From: Bacteroidaceae bacterium
GTDB lineage: Bacteria; Bacteroidota; Bacteroidia; Bacteroidales; Bacteroidaceae
Length of the DNA stretch: 64,000 nucleotides
NCBI GenBank assembly: GCA_017448965.1
Contig: JAFSKK010000044.1
Location: 62,001 to 126,000, forward strand
Reading direction: 5' to 3'
The notes beneath the pieces are model-generated. The model did no database searches. It was not told the DNA's origin and saw only the letters and a program-made list of their open reading frames with translations. Shown one piece after another: positions 45,369-53,475 of the stretch. The first letter of the stretch is position 1, and each line of letters begins with the position of its first letter. The position numbers and the translations under genes were made by a program.

Positions 45369-47957
45369 TTAATTCGCCATCTCGCTGATGAACTTGATGC
45401 GCACTAAACGCACATCCTCTTCATAGATGTCGCCATCAAGATGGTCAAGAGCCGTGTCGAGGTCATCGGTTTCGCTCGTACGGAAGTAGTCATAGATTTC
45501 ATCAATGACATCTTCGTCCATCTCGATGTCCTCAAAATAATAGTCGATGTTGAGTTTGGTGCCACTGTAAACGATGGCCTCCATCTCGTCAAGCAACTCA
45601 TCAAAATCAAGGCCAGTGCTCTTGGCGATGTCGTCAAGGCTCACCTTACGGTCGATGGCTTGAATAATCTTCACTTTCATTTTTGACTTATTGGCAACAG
45701 TACGCACACGCATATCGGTGGGGCGCACAATGTCGTTATCCTCGCAGTGGCGCTGAATGAGTTTGCAGAACTCGGAACCATAGCGCTTGGCCTTACCCGC
45801 TCCCACACCTGGAATATTCTGCAGTTCCTCCTCATTGATGGGATAGAGGGTTGACATCGACTCCAGCGAGGCATCCTGGAACACCACATAAGGAGGCACA
45901 TCATATCGTTTAGCTATCTTCTTGCGCAGGTCGAGCAGCATGCCGTAGAGCACTTCATCTGCCACACCCGTTCCGCCTTGGTCAGCACTGTCATCGAAGT
46001 CATCATCAAAGTCCTGATTCTCCACCACCATGAAAGGCACTGGCTTCTTCAAGAACTTCTTACCTGCCTTGGTCAGTTTGAGCGAGCCATAACTCTCCAC
46101 CTCTTTCTCGATATAACCTTCCAAACTGGCCTGAATGAAGATGGCATCCCACATGGTCTCCTCCACGTCGGCACCAGCACCAAACTGCTCCAGTTTGTCG
46201 TGGTTATGGCTCAAAAGCGTCTCATTCTCCTCGCCACGCAAGATGTGGATGATATACTCCTGACGGAAGTTTTCCTTCACGGCCTGAATCACCTGCATCG
46301 CCAGCAACAGGTTCTCCTTCTGGTCAGTCCTCGTCTTCGGATGCAGACAGTTATCGCAGTTGCCGCAATTCTCCTTCGTGTATTCCTCTCCGAAATAGTG
46401 GAGCAACATCTTGCGGCGACACACCGACGACTCACAATAGGCAGCGGTCTCGCTCAACAGATGCGTACCGATGTCCTTCTCAGCAGGCGTCTTGTCCTTC
46501 ATGAACTTCTCCAACTTCTCCAAGTCCTTGTGACAATAGAAAGTGATGCACTTCCCTTCCCCACCGTCACGACCAGCACGGCCCGTCTCTTGGTAATAGC
46601 CTTCCAGACTCTTCGGAATGTCGTAGTGGATGACATAGCGCACATCGGGCTTGTCGATGCCCATGCCAAAGGCAATGGTGGCCACAATCACATCCACCCG
46701 CTCCATGATGAAGTCGTCCTGGGTCTCATTGCGGTCTTTGTTGTCCATGCCCGCATGATAGGCAGCAGCCTTGATATTATTGGCGCGCAGCACCTCTGCC
46801 AAGTCTTCCACCTTCTTACGGCTCAGACAGTAGATGATGCCACTCTTATTCGGATTCTGTTTGATGAACTTGATGATGTCCTTATCCACATTAGCCGTCT
46901 TCTGACGCACCTCGTAATAGAGGTTCTGGCGGTTAAAGGACGATTTGAAGTCCTTCGCCTCCGTAATGCCGAGGTTCTTCTTGATGTCGTTACGCACCTT
47001 GTCCGTCGCAGTGGCAGTCAAAGCAATCACAGGTGCATCGTAAAGTTTCTGAGCAGCCTCACGGATAGACTCGTCCGTCGGCAGGTCGGGAAGGTTCGCC
47101 ACAGCAGGCTCGTCAGCCATGCGAGTCTTCAAAGCCTGATAGTCACGACGAATCGCCGGCATCATCTCCAGCAACGACTCCACAAACCGGCTGTTCAGAC
47201 GAGGACACTTGTCCGACTTCTCCTTAATCTGCTCACGCATGTCCGACATGAACGCGATGACCTCCGCCAAGCCTTTCACACGCACATCCAAAGCCGCCAG
47301 TTCCGCCTCGTCCACACGGTCAGGGAACTGCTTGAACTCCTTGTTCATGGCATCATAACGCTGCTTCTGACTCCTATAGGCATCGGTCAGCGCCTTGATG
47401 GTGATCAATTTCTCACGCGGCAAGAACAGTTCGATGATAGGAGCCATGGCAATCCAGTTGATGACTGGACGTATCTTACGATACTCTGGGCGGAAGTCGT
47501 GACCCCACTCCGAGATGCAGTGCGCCTCATCGATGGCATAGAAAGAGATGTTGACCTGTCGGAGGAAATCCACATTATCCTCCTTCGTCAACGACTCCGG
47601 TGCCACATACAGCATCTTGGTCTTGCCCGACATGATGTCCTGCTTCACCTGCTCAATGTTGGCCTTGCTCAGCGACGAGTTGATGAAGTGAGCCACCCCA
47701 TCGTCCTCACTGATGTGCTTGATGGCGTCCACTTGGTTTTTCATCAACGCAATCAGCGGCGAAATCACAATAGCCGTTCCCTCCATCAGCAAAGCGGGCA
47801 ACTGGTAGCAAAGCGACTTGCCACCACCCGTCGGCATGAGCACAAACGTGTCTTGACGGTCAAGAAGATTCTGGATTATCGCCTCCTGATCGCCTTTGAA
47901 CGTGTCAAAACCGAAGTAGTATTTCAGCGCTTGCTGTAGTGTTGCCTGTTTTTCCAT
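45369..47957 (-). CDS. recQ: ATP-dependent DNA helicase RecQ with an insertion in the helicase core
   Basis: An 862-residue RecQ: Walker [15 protein letters not shown] at 41-54, [20 protein letters not shown] at 141-160, [24 protein letters not shown], the zinc cysteines [12 protein letters not shown]...CGNCDNC, an HRDC domain and a winged-helix-like acidic tail. Between RPVINWI (to about 168) and [11 protein letters not shown] (from about 308) lie roughly 138 extra residues, where family members have only about 8. The insert is charged and helical. The enzyme unwinds recombination intermediates. Longer than typical family members mainly because of this insert. Confidence 0.92.
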   Translation of the reverse strand: MEKQATLQQALKYYFGFDTFKGDQEAIIQNLLDRQDTFVLMPTGGGKSLCYQLPALLMEGTAIVISPLIALMKNQVDAIKHISEDDGVAHFINSSLSKANIEQVKQDIMSGKTKMLYVAPESLTKEDNVDFLRQVNISFYAIDEAHCISEWGHDFRPEYRKIRPVINWIAMAPIIELFLPREKLITIKALTDAYRSQKQRYDAMNKEFKQFPDRVDEAELAALDVRVKGLAEVIAFMSDMREQIKEKSDKCPRLNSRFVESLLEMMPAIRRDYQALKTRMADEPAVANLPDLPTDESIREAAQKLYDAPVIALTATATDKVRNDIKKNLGITEAKDFKSSFNRQNLYYEVRQKTANVDKDIIKFIKQNPNKSGIIYCLSRKKVEDLAEVLRANNIKAAAYHAGMDNKDRNETQDDFIMERVDVIVATIAFGMGIDKPDVRYVIHYDIPKSLEGYYQETGRAGRDGGEGKCITFYCHKDLEKLEKFMKDKTPAEKDIGTHLLSETAAYCESSVCRRKMLLHYFGEEYTKENCGNCDNCLHPKTRTDQKENLLLAMQVIQAVKENFRQEYIIHILRGEENETLLSHNHDKLEQFGAGADVEETMWDAIFIQASLEGYIEKEVESYGSLKLTKAGKKFLKKPVPFMVVENQDFDDDFDDSADQGGTGVADEVLYGMLLDLRKKIAKRYDVPPYVVFQDASLESMSTLYPINEEELQNIPGVGAGKAKRYGSEFCKLIQRHCEDNDIVRPTDMRVRTVANKSKMKVKIIQAIDRKVSLDDIAKSTGLDFDELLDEMEAIVYSGTKLNIDYYFEDIEMDEDVIDEIYDYFRTSETDDLDTALDHLDGDIYEEDVRLVRIKFISEMAN

Positions 47958-48010
47958 GTGATGTTAGAGTGTTTTTACGAGCATAAATGGGATATGACGC
48001 ATTTCATCAA

Positions 48011-48042
48011 CAAAGTTATAAAACTCTTTTTGTATTATCCAA
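48011..48042 (-). promoter_or_regulatory. Promoter of recQ
   Basis: On the minus strand TTG (48040-48042), 21 bases, TAACTTTG (48011-48018). The transcript would begin near 48004. Confidence 0.6.
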
Positions 48043-48084
48043 GAAAAACAATGAAAAAATGCAGAAAAGGTGATATTTTCTATT

Positions 48085-49317
48085 TTATTTGTCTTCCGTA
48101 CTCTCTTTTAGCACCGACATGTTCGCATTTTCCACTTGCTGACGTGCAAAATCAAGAGTGACCACATACTCCGTCACGCCAGTAGATGGAACCTCAAACA
48201 TGGGCTTCATCATGATGACCTCGATGAGCGAACGCAAACCACGGGCACCCAGGCTGAACTCGATGGCCTTGTCCACCACATAGTCCAGCACCGCCTCCTC
48301 GAACGTCAGCTTCACACCATCTATCTCGAACATTTTCTTGTACTGCTTCACGATGGAGTTCTTCGGCTCCGTCAAGATGCTGCGCAAGGCTTCACGGTTC
48401 AGCGGCTCCAAGTGTGTCAGGACGGGCAGACGACCGATAATTTCTGGAATCAGACCAAACGACTTCAAGTCCATCGGCGCGATATACTGCATCATGTTCG
48501 ACTTATCAATCTTGGCCACATTCCTCGATGCGTCAAAACCCACCACATGGGTGTTCAGACGCTGGGCTATACGCTTCTCGATGCCGTCGAACGCACCGCC
48601 ACAAATGAAGAGGATATTGCGCGTGTCCACCTGAATGAACTGCTGTTCGGGATGCTTACGTCCACCCTGAGGCGGCACGTTCACCACACTACCCTCCAGC
48701 AGTTTCAGCAGACCCTGCTGCACACCCTCGCCACTCACGTCACGCGTGATGCTGGGGTTGTCACCCTTACGCGCAATCTTGTCTATCTCGTCGATGAACA
48801 CAATACCCTTCTCTGCCAACTTCACATCGCCATCCGCAGCCTGCAGCAAACGTGCCAGAAGGCTCTCCACATCCTCACCCACATATCCAGCTTCGGTCAG
48901 CACCGTGGCATCCACAATCGAGAACGGAACCAGCAGCATCTTCGCGATGGTTCGTGCCAGCAGTGTCTTGCCAGTACCTGTGCTGCCCACCATGATGATG
49001 TTCGACTTCTCCAACTCCACATCGTCCGTCTCACCACGATGGTTCAGACGCTTGTAGTGGTTATACACCGCCACCGACAGCGCAATCTTGGCAGCATCCT
49101 GACCAATCACATACTGATCCAGATACTCCTTAATCTCCTTCGGCTTCGGCAGGTCCTTCAACTTCGTGTCAGCGCCCTTACCCTTCTGATGTTCCTTGAC
49201 AATCTCATTTGCCTGCTTCACACAGTCATCACAGATATAGCCCTCCATCCCATAAATGAGCAGATTGACCTCCCTCTCTGTGCGTCCGCAGAACGAACAT
49301 TTATTTATCTTTGCCAC
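48085..49317 (-). CDS. clpX: ATP-dependent Clp protease ATP-binding subunit ClpX
   Basis: A 410-residue AAA+ unfoldase: N-terminal zinc finger with C7, C10, C29, C32; Walker A GSTGTGKT at 111-118; Walker [12 protein letters not shown]; sensor and pore regions typical of ClpX. It feeds substrates to ClpP, encoded 33 bases upstream on the same strand. Confidence 0.96.
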   Translation of the reverse strand: MAKINKCSFCGRTEREVNLLIYGMEGYICDDCVKQANEIVKEHQKGKGADTKLKDLPKPKEIKEYLDQYVIGQDAAKIALSVAVYNHYKRLNHRGETDDVELEKSNIIMVGSTGTGKTLLARTIAKMLLVPFSIVDATVLTEAGYVGEDVESLLARLLQAADGDVKLAEKGIVFIDEIDKIARKGDNPSITRDVSGEGVQQGLLKLLEGSVVNVPPQGGRKHPEQQFIQVDTRNILFICGGAFDGIEKRIAQRLNTHVVGFDASRNVAKIDKSNMMQYIAPMDLKSFGLIPEIIGRLPVLTHLEPLNREALRSILTEPKNSIVKQYKKMFEIDGVKLTFEEAVLDYVVDKAIEFSLGARGLRSLIEVIMMKPMFEVPSTGVTEYVVTLDFARQQVENANMSVLKESTEDK

Positions 49318-49350
49318 TTCTTTCTCCTTATATTATATATAATGTGTACA

Positions 49351-50025
49351 TCATTCTCCCACTTTCCTCTTCAGCACTTCATCCACCATGCCGTACTCCT
49401 TCGCCTCCTCGGCAGTCATCCAATAGTCGCGGTCGCTGTCCGCCCACACCTTGTCGAAAGGCTGGTGGCTATGGTCGCTGATAATCGTGTAGAGTTCCTT
49501 CTTCAACTTCTGAATCTCACGAGCCGTGATCTCGATGTCGCTGGCCTGACCTTGCGCACCTCCCATTGGCTGGTGAATCATGATGCGGCTGTGAGGCAAC
49601 GCGCTGCGCTTACCCTCCTTGCCTGCCACCAAGAGCACTGCAGCCATTGATGCCGCCATGCCTGTGCAGATGGTCTGCACATCGCTGTTGATGAACTGCA
49701 TCGTGTCGTAGATGCCCAGACCTGCATACACGCTGCCACCCGGCGAGTTGATGTAGATGCTGATGTCCTTCGCGCTGTCCACGCTATCCAGATAGAGCAT
49801 CTGTGCCTGCAGCACATTCGCCGTATAGTCATTCACTTCTGTACCCAAGAAAATGATTCTATCCATCATCAGACGTGAAAAAACATCCAGTTGAGTGACA
49901 TTCAACTGTCGTTCCTCCAGAATGTAAGGGTTCAGATACCCTGCCTGTGATTTCACCACATCGTCGAGCACCATACTGCTCATTCCCAAATGCTTAGTAG
50001 CATATTTCCTAAAATCCTGTATCAT
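49351..50025 (-). CDS. clpP: ATP-dependent Clp protease proteolytic subunit ClpP
   Basis: A 224-residue serine protease: catalytic S126 in [11 protein letters not shown] and H151 in IMIHQPMGG, with [16 protein letters not shown]. It forms the 14-mer chamber served by ClpX. Start at the ATG at 50025 ([12 protein letters not shown]); a longer reading would leave only a handful of bases after the likely transcript start. Confidence 0.95.
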   Translation of the reverse strand: MIQDFRKYATKHLGMSSMVLDDVVKSQAGYLNPYILEERQLNVTQLDVFSRLMMDRIIFLGTEVNDYTANVLQAQMLYLDSVDSAKDISIYINSPGGSVYAGLGIYDTMQFINSDVQTICTGMAASMAAVLLVAGKEGKRSALPHSRIMIHQPMGGAQGQASDIEITAREIQKLKKELYTIISDHSHQPFDKVWADSDRDYWMTAEEAKEYGMVDEVLKRKVGE

Positions 50026-50066
50026 AATATTCTTTTCTTTTTTTCTTGTTAACACGAAACGAGTCA

Positions 50067-50097
50067 CAAAGGTATAAAAAAAGTGGTAAGAACCAAA
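50067..50097 (-). promoter_or_regulatory. Promoter of clpP-clpX
   Basis: On the minus strand TTTG (50094-50097), 19 bases, TACCTTTG (50067-50074). The -33 element lies in the loop of the tig terminator. A second -7-like TATCTTTG is at 50143-50150. Confidence 0.65.
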
Positions 50098-50110
50098 ATT
50101 CTTGCCACTT
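50081..50110 (-). terminator. Terminator of tig
   Basis: A 12-bp stem (50081-50092 with 50099-50110, one G-T pair) with a six-base loop. A/T-runs on both sides make it usable in either direction. Confidence 0.8.
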
Positions 50111-50207
50111 TTTTTCTATTTTTTAAGAATTGCTTGCTTATGCAAAGATAATGCAAGTCGAACACAAAAGCCAAGTTGGCTTAAGCCTTGCTGAGACGCA
50201 GCTTATC

Positions 50208-51539
50208 TTATGCAAACATCTTGTTGAAGTCCTCTGCACTGACGGTGCTCTCCTTCAGCGTCACCTTATCCTTCAGGGCAGCGCCGAGTTTCACCTCGAT
50301 GCAGCGGTCGATGAGGTTATCCACCGTCTCGCGCTTCTTCAGCATCTCCTTCACAGAGTTCTCAAGATACTCATCTGGGATGTTCAGCATACCATACTGA
50401 GCAAACTGCATGCGAGTCACCTCCTTGGCCATGTTCTTCACATCATCGTCGTCCACCTTGATCTCGTTCTGCTCCACCAGCTTCTCCTTGATGAGGTGCC
50501 AAGTCAATTCCTCAATGCTCTTCTCAAACTGAGCATCCACCTTCTCTTGGTCGCCGGTGTTGGCAAGAAGAATCTTCTTCAACTTCTCCTCTGGGAACTC
50601 CAGCTTGCCCACCTTCTCAGTCACGTACTTACGCACGTCAAGCAAGAACTTGTAGTCACTGTCCTTCTTGAACTGGTCAGCAATCAACTCTTTCACCTTG
50701 GCACGGAAGTCAGCCTCTGTCTTCACCTCACCACCAGGGAACACCATGTCGAAAAGTTCCTGATTGAAAGGACCTGGCACGAAGCGAGTGATTTCCGTGA
50801 TTTGGAAGTTGAACTCACCCTTGTGGTTCAGCGCATCCTCCTTCGCCACCTTCAGCAGCGAAGTCAGTTCAGCCTCGTTGTTATCGTAAGCCACCGATGG
50901 GTTGAAGGTCACAATGTCGTTCACCTTCACACCGTCGAAGAGCTTCTTTTGGTCGTCATTCTTGAAATACTTAGGCAGCATCACCACATCCTCAGCCGTT
51001 ACAGGAGTCTCCACATCCAGTTCAGTGACAACACCCTTCACCATGTCGTTATCCTCGTAGGAATCCACCTTCTCATACTTGCCGCCACGCTGACGGTACA
51101 TGTCCACCTGGTTCTCCACCATCTGTTCAGTCACGTCCACGTTGTAATAGTCCACCTTATCCTTCTTCGTCAGGTTCACCTCAAACTCAGGAGCAATGGC
51201 CAACTCAAACTTAAAGGTGAAGCTCTCGCCCTCCTTCAGTTCCACGTTGTTGTTCTCCTCTGTAGGCAGTGGCTCGCCCAGCATATTGATCTTGTTCTCA
51301 CGGATATAGCCAAAGAGACCTTCCTGAAGAATCTTGTTCACCTCGTCGGCAAGGATGCTCACGCCAAACTGCTTCTTGATCAGTCCAACAGGCACCATGC
51401 CCGGACGGAAGCCCGGCATATTCATTTTCTTCTTCGCGTCTTTGATAGCCTTCTCATACTTCTCCGTATAGTCGGCAGGTTCCACCACGGCGGTCATCAC
51501 CGCGTTCACCTTGTCAATGTTCTCTACTGAAATGTTCAT
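50208..51539 (-). CDS. tig: Trigger factor
   Basis: A 443-residue protein with the ribosome-binding segment DAKKKMNMPGFRPGMVPVGLIKKQFG (about 34-59, near the FRxGxxP signature), a central FKBP-like region that appears degenerate, and a long helical C-terminal part. It binds nascent chains at the tunnel exit. It stands just upstream of clpP-clpX, the classical order. Confidence 0.93.
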   Translation of the reverse strand: MNISVENIDKVNAVMTAVVEPADYTEKYEKAIKDAKKKMNMPGFRPGMVPVGLIKKQFGVSILADEVNKILQEGLFGYIRENKINMLGEPLPTEENNNVELKEGESFTFKFELAIAPEFEVNLTKKDKVDYYNVDVTEQMVENQVDMYRQRGGKYEKVDSYEDNDMVKGVVTELDVETPVTAEDVVMLPKYFKNDDQKKLFDGVKVNDIVTFNPSVAYDNNEAELTSLLKVAKEDALNHKGEFNFQITEITRFVPGPFNQELFDMVFPGGEVKTEADFRAKVKELIADQFKKDSDYKFLLDVRKYVTEKVGKLEFPEEKLKKILLANTGDQEKVDAQFEKSIEELTWHLIKEKLVEQNEIKVDDDDVKNMAKEVTRMQFAQYGMLNIPDEYLENSVKEMLKKRETVDNLIDRCIEVKLGAALKDKVTLKESTVSAEDFNKMFA

Positions 51540-51593
51540 ATTAAATGCTTAATGTTTATGAGTTTTCAACATACCCGATGATAAAATCGGCTG

Positions 51594-51624
51594 CAAAGGT
51601 ACAACTTTCTTTCCGATTGACCAA
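51594..51624 (-). promoter_or_regulatory. Promoter of tig
   Basis: On the minus strand TTG (51622-51624), 20 bases, TACCTTTG (51594-51601), about 54 bases before the start codon. Confidence 0.65.
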
Positions 51625-51752
51625 TTTTGCAGCCGACTAAATACATTTTTCGCACAAGAAACCCCTTCCAGACCCACCGTTTGACACCAACAGCTTTTGG
51701 GGAATCCCCCACAAAATCCTTGTTTCATCCTCCAAATCCACCGAATCTTTGT

Positions 51753-51825
51753 AATCTGCCGCTTTAGCGGTGTAGTGGAGAGACTACACCGACAGGTCGG
51801 CAGATTGGGAGAATGAGGGAGATTT
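51753..51825. repeat. Imperfect hairpin repeat, related to 56735-56790
   Basis: Two 24-base arms (51753-51776 and 51783-51806) pair in their outer and inner 9 bases with a 6-base mismatch between. Each arm contains a CCG...CGG mini-palindrome. The right arm and the following AGATTGGGAGAATGAG recur near 56735. The rest of the gap 51625-51960 shows nothing else I can name. Confidence 0.75.
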
Positions 51826-51940
51826 TCTCTGCCGAAATCTGTTCAATCAGTGTAATCATCCCGCAGGGATATGTTTTGATTGAAAACCGCCCCAAAACCC
51901 TGCAATTTAAAAATCAGACTTTAAATTTACAAGATTTTTA

Positions 51941-51971
51941 TTGCAGATTTAAAGCCCAATGCTTATCTTTG
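51941..51971 (+). promoter_or_regulatory. Promoter of the DUF4143 ATPase gene
   Basis: TTG (51941-51943), 20 bases, TATCTTTG (51964-51971), 18 bases before the ATG at 51990. Confidence 0.65.
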
Positions 51972-51989
51972 CCACAAAAATGGAAAAGT

Positions 51990-53156
51990 ATGATTGAAAG
52001 AACATTGCAAAGCAAGTTGATGGAAATGACCAAGCTGTATCCAGTTGTGACATTGACAGGTCCGCGACAATCAGGGAAGTCCACACTATTGAAATACGCT
52101 TTCCCCGACTATCATTATGTGTCACTCGAAGACCTTGACATCCGAGAATTTGCAACAAACGACCCTCGCGGTTTCCTGAACACATATTCCAGCCACGTCA
52201 TCATTGACGAAGCACAACGTGTACCCACCTTGTTTTCCTACATCCAAACACATGTGGATCAGCAAGATGCGACTGGAACATTTCTATTGGCAGGATCACA
52301 AAATTTCCTGCTAATGGACACCATCAACCAGTCCTTGGCCGGAAGAACAGCGGTGCTGAAGCTGTTGCCATTCTCACACAGCGAGATGGCATCAGGAGGC
52401 GTCTTGCCTGACAGCATCGACGAGGAACTGTATAAGGGTTCCTATCCCAGATTGTACGACAAAGCCATTCCTCCAACGGATTACTATCCATATTATATAC
52501 AAACGTATGTGGAACGCGACATACGCCAACTCAAAAACATTGGAGATTTGAGCCGCTTTATCCGTTTCGTCAAACTCTGCGCCGGACGTATCGGACAATT
52601 GTTAAACCTATCTTCTTTAGCCAACGAATGTGGCATCACGGCACCAACGGCAACGGCGTGGCTGTCCATTCTGGAGGCAAGCTACATCTGCTACCGGCTC
52701 AAACCAGACTGGAACAATTTTGCAAAACGACTGGTGAAAACGCCCAAACTTTACTTTTACGACACGGGGCTGGCATGCTCTCTACTCGACATCAAGTCGC
52801 CCGAACAGGTGGCGACACACTTTCTAAGGGGAGGACTGTTTGAGAACATGGTCATCAACGACTTTCTGAAAAAGGCCTGGAACGCTGGGAAAGAAACCGA
52901 CATTCGCTTTTGGCGCGACAGCCAAGGAAACGAGGTCGACCTACTTGAATACGAGGGCACACGTGCCCAAGCCTATGAAATCAAGTCAGGAGCCACTTTC
53001 TCAACAGACTTTTTTAAGGGGCTGAACAAGTGGGCTGCATTATCAGGTACGCCAACAGAAAATCTCAATGTCATCTTCGGAGGAGAGCACAATCTTCAAA
53101 CGTCCCAAGGCAAACTATGGGCATGGAGCACGTTTCATGACACCGCCGCTGGGTAA
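51990..53156 (+). CDS. AAA-family ATPase with DUF4143 domain
   Basis: A 388-residue protein: Walker A GPRQSGKST at 24-32, Walker B HVIIDEAQRVP, FLLAGSQNFLLM, then a DUF4143 domain (YIQTYVERDIRQL, LSSLANECGITAPTATAWLSILEASYICY, ENMVINDFLKKAW, FWRDSQGNEVDLL). Such proteins are common orphan genes in Bacteroidales with no settled role; the C-terminal D...E-x-K pattern hints at a nuclease-like fold. The start is set by the promoter just upstream. Confidence 0.87.
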   Translation: MIERTLQSKLMEMTKLYPVVTLTGPRQSGKSTLLKYAFPDYHYVSLEDLDIREFATNDPRGFLNTYSSHVIIDEAQRVPTLFSYIQTHVDQQDATGTFLLAGSQNFLLMDTINQSLAGRTAVLKLLPFSHSEMASGGVLPDSIDEELYKGSYPRLYDKAIPPTDYYPYYIQTYVERDIRQLKNIGDLSRFIRFVKLCAGRIGQLLNLSSLANECGITAPTATAWLSILEASYICYRLKPDWNNFAKRLVKTPKLYFYDTGLACSLLDIKSPEQVATHFLRGGLFENMVINDFLKKAWNAGKETDIRFWRDSQGNEVDLLEYEGTRAQAYEIKSGATFSTDFFKGLNKWAALSGTPTENLNVIFGGEHNLQTSQGKLWAWSTFHDTAAG

Positions 53157-53243
53157 GCATTCGTTGAATCACCCGCGGGGGGGTATTGAAGAAGAAAGAG
53201 TTCCCATGAGAGAACTCTTTCTTCTGTACATACAAGTGTTTCT

Positions 53244-53447
53244 TTACCAGAGGCTGCGGTTGTAGCCATTGTCGGGAGCGGAGAAGATGCCGCCGCGTTC
53301 ACGACCTTCCATTACAGGATCCGTTTCAGTTCCTGATGTGTTCGCTGTTCCACTAGAGAAAAGTTTTGGTGATGATACGGTTTGTAACATTTCTTTCACA
53401 CCCATAACAAAAGTCCCTGTTTCTGGTTTTAAATATGTCTTTTTCAT
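53244..53447 (-). CDS. Small Prevotella-type peptide gene
   Basis: A 67-residue peptide that begins MKKTYLKPETGTFVMGVKEM and ends in a G/S/T/R-rich part (SSGTANTSGTE and DNGYNRSLW). Small proteins beginning MKKTYxKPE occur in Prevotella and Bacteroides next to secreted-protein genes, by my recollection; their role is unknown. An ATG two codons upstream (53453) is an alternative start. It follows the large secreted protein gene by 28 bases on the same strand. Confidence 0.6.
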   Translation of the reverse strand: MKKTYLKPETGTFVMGVKEMLQTVSSPKLFSSGTANTSGTETDPVMEGRERGGIFSAPDNGYNRSLW

Positions 53448-53475
53448 TGTCATATCTTTTTTGAGAATTAAACAC

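Noticed and set aside
45978-47939. A 653-codon open frame on the plus strand opposite recQ
   Set aside because: It is antisense to a clearly conserved helicase gene, has odd composition (rich in H, L, R and V) and no recognisable domain.
48136-51530. Long open frames on the plus strand opposite clpX, clpP and tig
   Set aside because: All mirror well-recognised genes and contain no family motif; they arise from codon use on the other strand.
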